NCBI GenBank assembly: GCA_002104985.1 | Contig: MCGO01000031.1 | Coordinates: 372,001 to 436,000, forward strand | Direction of reading: 5' to 3' | DNA from: Rhizoclosmatium globosum | Taxonomy: Eukaryota > Chytridiomycota > Chytridiomycetes > Chytridiales > Chytriomycetaceae | Length of the DNA stretch: 64,000 bases | Shown: one piece after another, positions 23,672 through 35,431 of the stretch | Layout of the letters: the number at the start of each line of letters is the position of its first letter | Position numbering within the stretch: the first letter of the stretch is position 1 | The notes under the pieces: model-generated | The model's database searches: none | What the model saw: only the letters and a program-made list of their open reading frames with translations | What the model was told of the DNA's origin: nothing | Translations under genes and position numbers: made by a program

Positions 23672-25269
23672 ATGGAAGGAGCTGGATCAGTTGGAATTTG
23701 GGGATTTAGTCCTGCTATGGATTTAATGGAATCGGTTGAACCTGTGACGGATGGTACATAGTTGTGTTATTCTGTTAGATGGCTAACAGTATTTAGGCCA
23801 AGATGCCCATTTCCTCTCATGGGTGCCAAAGACGCGCGCCATATAATTAAGACAATTTCTCACGTCGGCCGGCATAGTGAATTTACAGGCTGTTTGAATG
23901 TATGCTTCACCTTGATGTGCTGTCAAAACTCAAACTCTGACGCCATTATTTTGACCAGTTCTACGTACACGAAGATCAAGCACCTCTTCTCGCTAGGACA
24001 ATTCTTCTTCTCTCTGTATTTCTTGATCAAGAGTCAGAGGTGAACAACGAAGGTTTGTCAAGTCAGAAAGTTCTATTCCGTTCGATCTGACCGTCAGTGC
24101 AGAACAAGCACACCTATTCCTAGAGTTTTTTGGAAACATTTACCTCAGATCTAAATCCTATGATCAAATGAAGGAGATTGCGACCAAGCTGCTCATGTAA
24201 ATTCGTTAAACCTACGTCGATTCCGATGGACTGAACAAATACAAGTCTTCTAGGAGATTCCGCTGGACTCTCGCTCCTCTCTTCAATTTTCGCATCTCCG
24301 TTTCAAAGACCGTGACGACCTCGAAGTTGTGTTCAAATTCTGGCGTGACGACTCAAAAAAGGCATACGAAATCGATAAGCTCTGGGACACGCGTCTCAGA
24401 AAACTCCTAGGCTCAAGATACGACGTTCGTGAGAATATTTTTGATTGGGATTATCACATGAAGCTTGTGAAAGAGGTGAGCCGAACAAATACATTAACGT
24501 GGCATTGACGAAATACAGGTCACAATCATTCATAAATCCGAGTATCTTCGATGGCGCCTGCACGGTCTAGCTTATGAAGCTCGTGATGCTTCATATGATA
24601 AACCAAACAGAACCACAGCTACAATCGAGGTGATGAAGCAGGACGGCTTGTCCGTCACGAAGTGGGGCTACTTTAATGATGTGCTTACGGGCCCTTTCGT
24701 TCCATACGGAATAGAGACAGAAAAGAAAGAGTTGACTGAGAAGTCAATGATCAGCACAAACATGCCAGTAGCGAGCTTGCAGAATACAATATTCAGTCTT
24801 ATATGGAGGAGTACAAGAGTTGAGTGTTAATATTTTGTTCTAATGAATTCTGTAGCTTATGAACTTCAACAGAGACTTTTCCATCCTCAGCTTCCCTCAC
24901 ATCCCGCGTCAAGATCCACATTCTTCCAGCAGTAGCAGATCCTTTTGCCGCACTTCAAAAAACTCTCGCTCGACGAAACTACGTCACTTTACTTCAATCT
25001 TTCTCTCAAACTCTAGCGCTCAATTTCTCCAAAAGATTCCTCCAACCTTTCTGACTCAGAATACGAGAGTATATGTGGAAACAGCGCGTTTTATGTTAGA
25101 CTTGAAAGAAGATTTGATCAAAGCGTTCGATGAAAAGGTTGTGGAGCTTGCGAAAGGGGTTGGTTTGCATTTACTAGGAAAACCTGGAGAGAAGGGAAAG
25201 AGTGTATTGGAGTTCTTTGCTGATGGAATGGAAACGGAGACCAGGTTAAACCTGTTATTTGAGAATTAA
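23672..25269 (+). CDS. Dynein axonemal assembly factor 3-like (DNAAF3/PF22 family)
   Basis: The N-terminus GIWGFSPAMDLMES is the family hallmark. Then come DARHIIKTISHVGRH, FYVHEDQAPLLARTILLLSV, LTVSAEQAHLFLEFFGN, VVFKFWRDDSKKAYEIDKLW, DTRLRKLLGSRYDVRENIFD, a conserved YLRWRLHGLAYEARDASYDK block, KWGYFNDVLTGPFVPYGIET, VKIHILPAVADPFAALQKTL and NYVTLLQSFSQTLALNFS. This factor preassembles outer and inner dynein arms in the cytoplasm and occurs only in organisms with motile cilia, so it is strong evidence for a zoosporic fungus. Several short introns and at least three frame breaks (near 23900, 24060 and 25000) prevent one continuous reading. The stop is only 4 bp before the ALG11 start. Confidence 0.85.
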
Positions 25270-25273
25270 AAAG

Positions 25274-27026
25274 ATGATTGTTTTGGCTTCAGTTGTTGTT
25301 GGCATACTCCCATCGTCTTCCTCGCATTCATCTTTGGATGGCGTCGCAAAGTTCAGAAAGATACTATAGCTTTCTTTCATCCATTTTGGTAAGTTTCAGT
25401 TTTCATTCTAGCAGCTAACCTAAGACGTGGCAGTGATGCTGGTGGAGGTGGAGAACGAGTTCTGTGGGTTCTGATCGCTGGACTCCTCAAAGCCTCAGAC
25501 TATTCGCAATACAAGATCACCATTTACTGTAAGGAAGGGGCGGAAAAGGAGAAGGTGCTGGCGAAAGTACAAGTATGCAAATCCAGTCTATTCAAACACA
25601 AACTCACTGGGACTATTAGGACCAATTCAATGTCGCATTTACTGAAAGTGAACAAAAACGAATCCATCTAGTTGGTCTGAAGCACTGGGGTCTGTTGGAG
25701 GCAAAGAGGTGACCTCAACATAAATCAGTATTAAGGACTCAACATTGTACCAGATATCCTCGCCTGACTCTTATTGCTCAATCTCTTGGATCTGCTTTTG
25801 TGGGTTAGAAGCGCTTATGCTCGAAACACCCGAAGTCTTTGTTGACACTATTGGTTTCGCTTTCACATTCCCCATCGCGAAACTGTTTGGATGCAAGAAG
25901 GTTATCGCATATGTACATTATCCAACAATATCGTCAGACATGATCGGAGTAGTAAGAGGAGGTGTTGAGTCGTTCAACAACAAAGGAATGGCGGCAAACT
26001 CTTCATTGGGACGGAATCTGAAGCTGGGTTACTACAAAGCGTTCGCATTCTTATATTCTATTGTCGGGTCCTTTGCCGATGTGATTCTTGTAAGGCGCAT
26101 CGTAATTCATTGTATATTCTAAATGACAAACAATAGGCAAACTCTTCATGGACTATTGGTCACTTGAATAATATCTGGAATCTACCAGATCGCACCAGCG
26201 TGTTATATCCGCCATGTGACACCAATTCTTTGGCGTCTTTCGGACTTGAAGGACGGCAGAATGTCATTGTCTCCGTTGCTCAATTTAGGTACTTAATCGT
26301 TCTTAAAGTTTAGGCGTCTTCTAACTCAACGACTACAGGCCAGAAAAAGCCCACACTCTTCAACTCCAATCCCTCCTCCTACTCCTAAACCAGCACCCTG
26401 AATACCGAACCGGACCTCGCAAAGTCACTCTTCTATTTATCGGGGGCGTAAGAAATCCCACAGACCAAGCACTAGCAACATCTGTTCGTACACAATCAGT
26501 AGAAATGGGAATCGAGGATAATGTTGAGATTCTCATCAACGCATCGTATCCTGATCTTAAAGCCTGGCTTGGACGCGCCAGTATTGGAATGCATGCAATG
26601 CGGGATGAACATTTTGGTATTGGCGTTGTGGAGTACATGGTTTGTTGGATTTTGGCAAGACTCCAAACTAATTGACAAACGATAACGCCAGGCGGCTGGG
26701 TTAATAACTGTTGCGCATAACTCTGGTGGGCCAAAGATGGATATTGTTAGCGTAAAGCAAGATTCGCAAACAGGTTTGTTGGACGTTTCTTCTTCCACTT
26801 CATCTAATTCCACCTCAGGCTTCTTGGCCCAAACAAAGGAAGAATATGCAGCCGAAATATACAAAGCATTGACTTTGACTCCCACTGAGCAAATGGATAT
26901 TCGAAAGAGGGCGAGAGAATCCGTTTTAACACGATTCTCCAACAAATCGTTCCAAGAAGGATTCTTGAACGCCATGAAAGGCGTATTAACCGTCAATCAT
27001 CAAAAGCTCCAAAAAAGAATCAATAA
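25274..27026 (+). CDS. ALG11: ALG11 alpha-1,2-mannosyltransferase
   Basis: The N-terminal membrane segment (MIVLASVVVGILP, then VFLAFIFGWRRKV after a one-base break near 25312) is followed by [20 protein letters not shown], the ALG11 hallmark, then ITIYCKEGAEKEKVLAK, FVDTIGFAFTFPIAKLFG, KKVIAYVHYPTISSDM, ILANSSWTIGHLNNIW, VLYPPCDTNSL, ISVAQFRPEKAHTLQL-type blocks and EHFGIGVVEYMAAGLITVAH with NSGGPKMDIV. GT4-fold enzyme adding the last two cytosolic-face mannoses to the dolichol-linked oligosaccharide. At least five introns. The open frame runs on past 27030 into the convergent carrier gene; one missing A in the A-run at 27011-27016 would restore a stop at 27024-27026, which I take as the real end. 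Confidence 0.88.
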
Positions 27027-27087
27027 AAACGTTTTCATCCAAGAGAATAGCTCTATTGTCAAAGAATACATACACCTTCCATCGTTT

Positions 27088-28265
27088 TCATTTCTTATCC
27101 AACACATTCCGCATATAACAAACAGCATAGAACGTAGCAGCATTCGTTGGAAACGCACGAACAGCTGTCGCCCCAAGTCCCGTGAAGAACGGCCTAATCC
27201 CTTCCGCCTTATAAATAGTTCTCGCAGCCTCCACCATTCCAATCCTCCTGCCACTCAAATCCGACTGAATATGCGTTTTTATCACATCGAACGGGTATGT
27301 AGACAGCCATCCGACGATTCCGGCAAGACCTCCGGCCAGCAGGATCCCTGGAGTCGGAACGTCGAGAGATTGGCCTGGCGGAGTGAAAAGATGCGAGAAT
27401 ACTTCGTAGGCGGCAAAGTATGCACCATAGGAGGAGTTTCTCGCCATATTGTCACATGAAGGCCGCGATAGAAGGATGAAATACCGCCTTGCTTATAGAG
27501 TTTTTTGATACAATCCAAGTTTCCAGAATACGACGTTAAACTCGTTGATGGACATACATTGGAGGTTTGATTCTGCAGCCTGATTTTGACTGAGAGAGTG
27601 ATATTAGAGTCGAGGAACACGGAAAGACGGAATCATTACTCAATTCCATAGGACAACTCAAGAACGCATTTACAAAGCCACTCCCGCATCCAGCCCAAAA
27701 GATGTTTGACACTGAGGGTTCGTTGTCGCCAGCAATATGATGCATGAACCAGCCGTGTACTCCAAACAAGAGACTGTTGATTGCAGCAACACCCACAATT
27801 GGAGAAGCCATTCCTTTATAAAGTCCTCGCAACTATGGGCCCAGATTTGAGTAAACCAGCCACACATAATGCAAACCCACACCTTTTCTTCACGCAATAT
27901 TGTCACGATACAATTCAAAGCCCCAGTGTATTTACGCTGATGCGCTGCACTCATAGCTTGCGCCTGTAACCGTACTCTGATGATAGAAACAACGTCAGCA
28001 ACTGTTTTCAACGACAACAGCATCCCGTCAACGCCCACACAACCAACACCATACATACTTTACAGTATCCTAATAAAACAAAGTTAGCAAAACCCAAGTC
28101 CCACCGATCACCCTCAAAAGTGGCTTTGAATCCCCAACGCAACTCACCAGTGGATGACCAACGACAACACCCGCGATACCTCCAAACGTCCCAGCACAAA
28201 GTCAATCCAGAACGCTTTGACTCCACGGCTTCAACGAGCTCAGCGACAGGCGGCTCCTCCATCAT
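27088..28265 (-). CDS. Mitochondrial carrier family protein (SLC25)
   Basis: Three tandem carrier repeats are visible with signature motifs PLDTVKVRLQ, PMELVKIRLQ and PFDVIKTHIQ, each followed by a matrix-helix and gating motif (GLYKGMASP, SFYRGLHVT, PFFTGLGATAVRAFP). FWIDFV-AGTFGGIAGVVVGH opens the first helix. The pattern best fits the acylcarnitine/basic amino-acid/ornithine carrier branch, but the substrate cannot be fixed. Introns occur after GHPL, in the codon of DTVK-V and elsewhere. Missing bases break the frame near 28205 and 27440. The stop is at 27088-27090, convergent with ALG11. Confidence 0.85.
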
Positions 28266-28632
28266 CTTTGGGTGGTGTTGGGATGTCAAAGGCAAACTCG
28301 GAACGAAAGGAGATCCGAGGAAATCTTCTGCTTTCTGGGAACCCTTGTGGCGACCCTCACGATAGGGGTATTTCTGGAATAGATTTTATAGATACGTCAC
28401 ACTCTTTTCTCTTAAGGCAAAAGGAGTTGGCCTGGCTTCACTTCAGTGAAAGGTGGACGAATTGACTTCCTATTATTCAAATTGAATTCTTTGTTAAACT
28501 TACTTTGATTCCTGGATTAATACTTGATGTTGAAAAGGCATGCAATGTCGTTTTTGAATTCATTTGATTTGATTTATATTCGAAATACAATATGTCATTC
28601 ACTCCATTGGCAACAACTGCGAGTACTTCCCA

Positions 28633-29096
28633 ATGCCCCCTATCCACCAGTATTCTTATACACCGGACACTTCAACTACTCCTTTGAAGGCCTCATATCA
28701 GCAACTCAAAACCAATTATCACAAAAAAGTAAAGCTGGACGCAAACAAGCATCTGATGACAACGTACCACGACGCGTGCAGCAACGAAGGAATGCTGGTA
28801 GGGCGTTCCGAGAGAGAAGCATACAGAAACAGCAAGAAATGGACCTACACATTCAGGAGTTGACCACTGCATTGATATCGAGTCAACAAGAAGTTGCGTG
28901 GCTGTATTCTCGAATGTCTCTGCTGCAGGCAGAAAATGAGGACTTGCGACATGCCAGAGCTCGTCACTTTCAGCTACCACCCTTGCAGACACCTGTTCAA
29001 TCAGCCATTCTTTCCTCAAACAATTTGACAAATCCAAGTAATCAACCCAAACACTCATTAACTTCATATATTTCGCATGTAAAGCAGACTGAATAA
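28633..29096 (+). CDS. bZIP-1: YAP-like bZIP protein, intronless
   Basis: The basic region is divergent: AGRKQASDDNVPRRVQQRRN, then AGRAFRERSIQKQQEMDLHI, followed by a zipper (LTTALISSQQEVAWLYSRM, LQAENEDLRHA). The N-terminus (MPPIHQYSYTP) is read in another frame, so one base is probably missing near 28730. This is the first gene of the array of 19 bZIP genes; its closest relative is bZIP-2 just downstream. The usual Asn of the NxxAQ motif is shifted (RRNAGRAFRER), so DNA recognition may differ. No C-terminal module is present. Confidence 0.72.
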
Positions 29097-29245
29097 ACAA
29101 GATTAATCAAGATTACCTTGCTTTTGCTGATTCGAAATCGATTTCGAATGTGCGCCGATTTGAAACCAATTTCACATGGATTTCAAATGGAACGTCGTCC
29201 TATAAAAACTCAAATCCAAAACCAACGAAACGCCCCACAATAAGT

Positions 29246-29712
29246 ATGAGCCAATCGCCACCAATAACTTCAGCTTCACCCACGCCCAGCTACGAACAGT
29301 ATCACCACCTCGAAGCCACGCTCAAATCACAATGGACAATACCATATACGCCACCAGTGCCTCCCCTGACACAACAACGAAGCAACGCGGAAGACCCGGA
29401 AGGAAGCTAGCATCCGATGACTCTGCAGCATCCAAGAGGATCCAGCAGTGTCGATCAGCGCAACGAGCATTCCGAGAGCGGAAGGCAAAACAGGCGGAAG
29501 AACAACAACTCCGGATCCAAGAACTGTCATCGCTCCTCTCTTTCAGCCAGCAAGAAGTATCAGAACTTCGACAACGAGTCGCAGAACTTGAATACGAGAA
29601 CGCACAACTGCGAGACGGCCTAAGTATAGGGAAAGCCAGTCTTCAGCATCCGATCGAAGCGAAACCTTTACCTTCACCTTGTTATCAAGGCTTTTGGGAT
29701 ACTTGCTTATAA
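29246..29712 (+). CDS. bZIP-2: YAP-like bZIP protein, intronless
   Basis: N-terminal MSQSPPITSASPTPSYEQYH precedes a frame break near 29370, then GRPGRKLASDDSAASKRIQQ, CRSAQRAFRERKAKQAEEQQ and a zipper (LSSLLSFSQQEVSELRQRV, LEYENAQLR). The Asn of the canonical NxxAQRAFRER is replaced by Cys (QQCRSAQRAFRER). The protein ends in CYQGFWDTCL, a C-terminal motif shared with bZIP-3 and bZIP-4. It is about 155 residues and resembles YAP/PAP1-type bZIP factors in the basic region only. A polyadenylation-type AATAAA follows within 15 bp of the stop. Confidence 0.75.
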
Positions 29713-29816
29713 TACTCTATCTAATAAACTCTCTTATTCATTGGTAAATGTCCATGTTGTTAAAACCTTGAGCAAGATCCACAAACAAAGCAAATCGCTT
29801 GCACCATCCCATGACC

Positions 29817-31929
29817 ATGCCACCGAATCCCGTCAAGGCATCGACCAGCACTCTCTTCGTACTTGATAATACAGACAAACACCAATGCTCCGAAGCAGAG
29901 GCCGAGTCGCTCCTCACACCAAAACTTGCAAGTCAAACAACGCCACGCCTCTCTTTCCGCCAACACATTCTCCCACTCGCCCTGTCTTTTCTCTTTGGAA
30001 TCGTCTTTTGCCTCGTTGCCCTGGCCTGTCTCAACCCAGATGAACCATCAAACAACGAGCCAAACCACCCAACTCGTCCGAGGAAACCTGTCTTTAACTA
30101 CGAAACAAAGACAATTACCCTCTTTTGGACCGCAACAAACACTTCTCAGTCCCCAGACGGTGTCACCCGCTTCGCACTCGGAATAAACAACCTTCCCGGC
30201 CACGAAAGCGGAATCCACGCGAACCAGGGCGACAGAATTATCATCCACTTCAAAAATGGGTTAAGGTACCCACCTCCCTTCACTTTCACGGAATGATCCA
30301 ACGCGACACGGCATTCGCGGATGGTCCCGCAGCAGTCACCCAGTGCCCAGTTGCCCCTGGCGCTACCTTCGTCTACAACTTCACAACTGAAGAAACTGCG
30401 GGCTCGTTCTGGTGGCATGCGCATTACCACTTACACATCCTCGACGGCCTCCGAGGTCCGTTATTATCAACAACCCCAACGAAGTCAAGACGTACTCGCA
30501 AGATGTGGCGTTTCAACTTGCTGATTGGTATCACGAGCAGTCGGAAGATTTGTTGGGCTGGTATTTGGATAGTACCACGAATCCTGGTGGGAACGAGCCT
30601 GTTTGGAATTCGGGTTTGATTAATGGGGTTGGTCAATTTAATTGTTCTGATGCGCCGGATATTGCATGTGAAACTCGGGAACCGTTTGTTCAGGTTGTTG
30701 ATCCTGAGTCGACTGTTCGGCTACGTATTTTGAACACTGCTACGTTTGCAGCCTTCTTGTTTTCAGTGGACGCGCATTCATTGACTGTAATTGAAGTGGA
30801 TGGTGTCGGTGTTGTACCGTATGTTGTGGATTCCCTTACCATTAATGTTGGGCAGAGATATTCGTTAAGTTTGTGCTCCTTGTTTCAATCATTTCTGCCA
30901 ACTAACCAAAATAATATCACAGAGTTCTAATCACGGCATCGCAAAAACCAGGCAATTACTGGATTCGTGCTAAAATGTATCACGGAAATCCATGGACGTC
31001 CATGCCCCACCTACCACCAGGCTTCAACCCAGACGTTCGTGCAATTCTGAGATACAAAGGCATAACGCAACGGTTGAACCTCTCGCCATAACATCCCTCA
31101 AATCGCCCAAGATTCTAACCTACAAAGACCCCTCCAAATGATTCCAACCCTCCAAACCCCCACTCCACCCACCGAACAAGACACCTACCTCTACCAATTC
31201 GATTTCCAAACCCTCCCCGGCGACACATACCAAAAAGCCTACAACACCCTCTCAAAACTCTCCCCCACCTCCTCCTCCTCCCAAAAATGGATCCCCATCT
31301 TCACATCCAGCTCCTTCTACCAACCCGCAAAACCCGACGCCCCTCTCCTCCTCCAAGCACACACAAACGGCTCATCATGGATCCCACCACCGTCCGCAAA
31401 CGCAGTCTGGCTGTCCCCGGACCGCGTCATTGATTTCGTGATTGTGAACACGGATCCGGGTGAGCACCCTATGCACATACATGGCCACGTTTTTTGGGTC
31501 CTCGCGACGGGGGTTGCGAATTCGACGAGGAATATTCCGAGGCAGGTGGAGGGGAGGAGGGATGCTTTGAGGAGGGATGTTGTTACTGTTCCTGCGTGTC
31601 CGAATGATGGGGAGGAGTGTTATCCTGCTGGGTTTGTTGATTTCCCGGAGTATGAGAAGCCGGTGTTGGAGGGGAGGAAGGATAGGTATCCTGTTGCGGA
31701 GAGTGAACCGGCGACGTGGTTTGGATATTCTGTGATTCGCATGGTTTCGGATAATCCTGGGTTGTGGTTGTTTCATTGTCATATTTCGTGGCATATGGCG
31801 ACGGGGTTGGGGATCTCGCTTGTTGAGTCGATTGAAGAGTTGCAGAAACTGGAGAAGCCGTGGACTGTTACGGATACTTGTGATAGTTTTGGAAAGTGGA
31901 AGGGGGAGAGTGAGGGATCTACACCTTGA
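29817..31929 (+). CDS. Membrane-anchored multicopper oxidase (laccase/ferroxidase-like)
   Basis: A cytosolic N-terminal tail of about 50 residues is followed by one membrane segment (HILPLALSFLFGIVFCLVAL) and a luminal or extracellular multicopper-oxidase body. All four copper motifs are present: TSLHFHGMIQ, FWWHAHYHLHILDGLRG, HPMHIHGHVFWVL and LFHCHISWHMATGL. The type-1 axial position is Leu. One intron is clear (30864-30922, donor GTTAAG). Single missing bases break the frame near 30264, 30462, 31065 and 31135. N-terminal rather than C-terminal anchoring differs from Fet3-type ferroxidases. The substrate (phenols, Fe2+ or other) cannot be inferred. It interrupts the bZIP array. Confidence 0.85.
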
Positions 31930-32113
31930 ATTTCAGGATGACTGTAATATAATTAGTTTCTTACGTGAAATTCACGAGGAGCGAGGCGCATTCACAAAAT
32001 AATGGCGGACTCCAAATAGATTAATTACTAATTTAAGGACAAAAAAACGATTTGTCAGGCATATTTGTCATCGTTCGTCAACACTCTCATCCAAAAAAGT
32101 CGAACGCCAAAAA

Positions 32114-32711
32114 ATGAGGGCGTCAAGTGCGTCCGAGAGTTCTATCGCCGAGGAAGGGTCACAGTTTGGGAGCGCATCCGCAGAGAGCCAGTCAGCACAT
32201 GGTTCGCCCGTCGGAGAATTACAAGGTTCATCCGGACCTCAGGGATCTGTGGAGCCAGAGCGACGAAAGCCTGGTCGGAAGCCGCTGACGTCGGATCCGG
32301 CGAGTCGCAGAACAGCACAGACCCGGGCGGCACAGAGGTACTCGCTGAATTTTGACATTCAAAATGGGCATGGCGATCACTAATTCTAATCGCTTGTTTA
32401 TATATCATCACAATAGAGCATTCAGGGAACGCAAAGCTGCCGCCTTTGCAGCACTTGAACAAAGAGTTTCGGAACTGGAAGTACTGTTGTCTATTTCACG
32501 AGAGGAGACAGACGTGTTGAAATCACATAATGAAAGACTGATGCAAGAGAATTCAAGGCTGTCTGAGCAGATACATAAATATCAGCATCAGCAGCAGCCA
32601 CAACAACCATTGTCGTTGTTGCATGAGCAAAAGCCACAACCCACTGAAGTTGTTACTCCTCTTGGTAACAGCAGTTCAGAGCGGCAACAATACTGGAATA
32701 CAGTATCATAG
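32114..32711 (+). CDS. bZIP-3: YAP-like bZIP protein
   Basis: A Ser-rich N-terminus is followed by RRKPGRKPLTSDPASRRTAQ, TRAAQR and, after an intron (32338-32416) inside that Arg codon, AFRERKAAAFAALEQRVSEL with a zipper (LLSISREETDVLKSHNERL). The basic-region Asn is replaced by Thr (QTRAAQRAFRER). A His/Gln run (YQHQQQPQQP) and a C-terminal QQYWNTVS follow; the latter matches the tails of bZIP-2 and bZIP-4. About 170 residues. No frame break. Confidence 0.85.
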
Positions 32712-32848
32712 ATCATAATAAACCCAAGTCTCATTTCAGAAACCAATAAAATAGCGTTACCCACAAAAATGGAAGATAGTCTCCAACCATAGTTGTTATG
32801 AATTTCTTCTGATTTGTCATTTGAACATCCCAACAACGAGCCAACGCA

Positions 32849-33685
32849 ATGGCCTCCTTCTGCCCACTCTCCACGCTCGCAGCCCTCTCCGCCTCCGCCT
32901 TCACAATGATCGAAAGCAACGCTGACGCAGACGCAGACGCAGACACAAACGCCGGCCAAACCGAGTCGCGGTCGCCGAGCGCCGGCCCGTCCGAGTCGCT
33001 TCAGTCCGACGCCGCCCGCTGTTCCGCCGCCTGTCCACGTGACGATGGAGATTGTGGTGGCGCCGCTGAGAAGAAGCCGCGCGCAAAAGCCGGACGGTTC
33101 GTCTTATTGGTTGCAAATCCCTTCACCGAACATCATCTAATTGAAACTATCCCTCTCTCTGTCTTTGCCAGGAAACTGACTACCACCGAGCCAGAAAACA
33201 AGAGAATCGCTCAGACAAGGGCCGCACAGAGGTACAGTCCACACATACAACACACACTTTATCGCCGACATCTTCTCACCAGTCGATTTGTTATCAAACA
33301 CACACCCAAAACAAACAGAGCCTTTCGGGAACGCAAGAAGCTGGCTTTTGAACAGAAAGAACAACGAGTGAATGAACTAGAGCTGCTACTCTCAGTCAGC
33401 CAGCAAGAGTCGGAAGGGCTGCGGATACAACTGGAGAGGCTGGCTCAAGAGAATGCTCGATTACGAAGTCAACTGACACACTGCTCTTGCCCTTCTACTT
33501 CTTCAGCAACTATACCATCCACGGTCATTCAAGTAAAGAGCGAACCTGACAGGATCAAGGAGGATGGCTTTACCAGAAATGGTGACTCACACCAGTCGAT
33601 GGACATTGAGCGAACAGAACACTATTTGGAACGAGACGGAAACAAATCTTCGGAATGCAAAGCTTATTGGAATACATGCCTCTAA
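32849..33685 (+). CDS. bZIP-4: YAP-like bZIP protein
   Basis: The acidic N-terminus contains an (Asp-Ala) repeat coded by a GACGCA tandem repeat near 32924-32941. Introns 33097-33171 and 33232-33318 are both multiples of three without stops, so the unspliced frame also stays open; the splice sites match those of paralogues. The basic region reads GRKLTTTEPENKRIAQ, TRAAQR / AFRERKKLAFEQKEQRVNEL, with a zipper LLLSVSQQESEGLRIQLERL. As in bZIP-3, Thr replaces the usual Asn. The tail ends KAYWNTCL. A Met at 32906 is an alternative start. Adjacent paralogue of bZIP-3. Confidence 0.83.
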   Translation: MASFCPLSTLAALSASAFTMIESNADADADADTNAGQTESRSPSAGPSESLQSDAARCSAACPRDDGDCGGAAEKKPRAKAGRFVLLVANPFTEHHLIETIPLSVFARKLTTTEPENKRIAQTRAAQRYSPHIQHTLYRRHLLTSRFVIKHTPKTNRAFRERKKLAFEQKEQRVNELELLLSVSQQESEGLRIQLERLAQENARLRSQLTHCSCPSTSSATIPSTVIQVKSEPDRIKEDGFTRNGDSHQSMDIERTEHYLERDGNKSSECKAYWNTCL

Positions 33686-34188
33686 TATAATGTGACCCCA
33701 TAGTTTTTTGACATTTATGCTTGACAGCTGGATAGGCCCGGACCCCAGACAGCTAAAGCACTCAATATTCCCACGTAAATTGTAAGTTCAAATAGATATT
33801 TTCGAAAATAAGAGTGCATTTAAAGGCTAGTACCTTTGGAGAAGTACCTGGCTCTGGAATACCCCATTCAATCTTTTCAATAGCCTCAAGACTCCTTCGC
33901 AAAGCCAAAGAATGGTCCTCTAGACCACTTTGTCAGGGAAGAGAGAAAAGATGAGCAATACAAATTTGTGGCGTGTTTCGGATCTTATCCACAGAAAAGA
34001 ATATAACTTCGACGCGCTCATGGGGCCAACCCTGGGGAAATCCACTCTTCTTCCGCATTTGTCAGCGACGTTTACCAGCCCCCAAACCCATGTGTAATGA
34101 GGCAAATCTGAGTCAAAGCGATTTTTCGAGTCTTTGTTTCATCTCGGACCATCCTCATAAAACTGCATTACAAAAGACTGCCGCGATT
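33686..34188. other. Intergenic region between bZIP-4 and bZIP-5
   Basis: About 500 bp with no convincing coding signal. It should hold the bZIP-4 terminator and the bZIP-5 promoter. No repeat or RNA gene was recognised. Confidence 0.5.
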
Positions 34189-35431
34189 ATGGCATCATCT
34201 TCTCCCTATACCATACCGGGCATACCCACCATGCAAGATTATCAGCCCCACGGAAATAGCAGTGATCATTTGTTCTCGGACAGTGAAAGCGAAGACGACT
34301 TCTCAGGTTCTCGCCGATCACCCAAACAGCGCAAGTCCCCTGGAGAACGTAAGAAGCCTGGACGGAAAGCGATACAATCAGACAGCGGGTCAAAGCGAAT
34401 TGATCAGAACCGTAAAGCGCAAAGGTAAACTCAATTTTCGATTTAAGGGTTATAGAAGCTTATATCAAATCAGAGCATTCCGTGAAAGAAAAGAAGCATA
34501 TCTGCATGGACTCGAGACGCAAGTGAAAGAACAAGCTGCTCGAATCGAAGAGTTGGCTGCTATGAACTTGAAGCTCCAACAAGAGAATGCACTACTTAAA
34601 CTTAACAGCTCTGACCCTCTTGCTTCCTCTACATCTCCTGTCATCGCACCTATCAGTGACCTCAATCTGTTCAGTGGTCCTCAAAATCTGGACTACACCC
34701 ACACCCCTTCCACTACTTCCTCAGACCAATCCCCGGTAAACAAGTTCTTCCTCCCGAATCAATCTACCATTTTCGGAAGCCCAGAAGCATACACACAGCA
34801 ACCCATTCAAGCGCAGTCTCCACCACAAAACGATATTTTTGCATTCCTATCTATGCCAGCAACTCAGCAATCTCCCCAACCGCAACAACCACAACAATAC
34901 CTACACCAGAACCCTCTCTACGCACTCTACAACTCCACCTTAAAACAAGAATCCTCCGTCCCAGAATTCAAAGCAACAATGGACATTCTAGATTCCCAAC
35001 CTTCTTCCGCTCTAGACCCAAGCCCTATTCGCATCCCTCAATTAGCAGCCTTCCAATCCGCATTAAAACAGCTTCCCTCTTTACAAACGAAATCAGACCT
35101 CATTGACGAACTATGCACCCGATTCGTCTCGTTCACGACGAAATCTTCGTCGCAAGGGTTACCCCACATTGACCAGCTTCCCATCGTGACTGAGGAGCAG
35201 AAAAGGTTGTTGCAGCTGCATGATGCGGTGTTGGAAGCGTGTGACGCTCAGGATAATAGAAAGGCGTTGGAGATTATGTCGATTGCGAGAATCAAACATC
35301 GCGTGCATTATGAGAGGTTGAGAAGATATTGGAGCAGTTTTTTCACCTTTCAGGCGGCTGGGGGTGCGTCGGTGGGCAAATTTGACGCATATACTTGTGT
35401 GATTGCCTTTTCCTTCCATTCTATGTCTTGA
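34189..35431 (+). CDS. bZIP-5: YAP-like bZIP with one C-terminal helical module
   Basis: Start MASSSPYTIPGIPTMQDYQP; acidic Ser-rich stretch; ERKKPGRKAIQSDSGSKRID, QNRKAQR / AFRERKEAYLHGLETQVKEQ, with the intron (34425-34473) at the same Arg codon as in bZIP-3. The zipper continues AARIEELAAMNLKLQQENALL. A long Pro/Gln-rich middle leads to a C-terminal module: FQSALKQLPSLQTKSDLIDE at about 35053-35112, then LLQLHDAVLEACDAQDNRKA and LEIMSIARIKHRVHYERLRR. This is the first array member with the module described in the findings. Full Asn-x-x-Ala-Gln-Arg basic motif. No frame break. Confidence 0.87.

Noticed and set aside
27027..27459. Long C-terminal extension of ALG11
   Set aside because: It is antisense to conserved exons of the mitochondrial carrier and starts right after an A-run where one missing base hides a stop.
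32924..32945. GACGCA tandem repeat as a microsatellite locus
   Set aside because: Only about four units, inside the bZIP-4 coding region, where it codes the Asp-Ala run.
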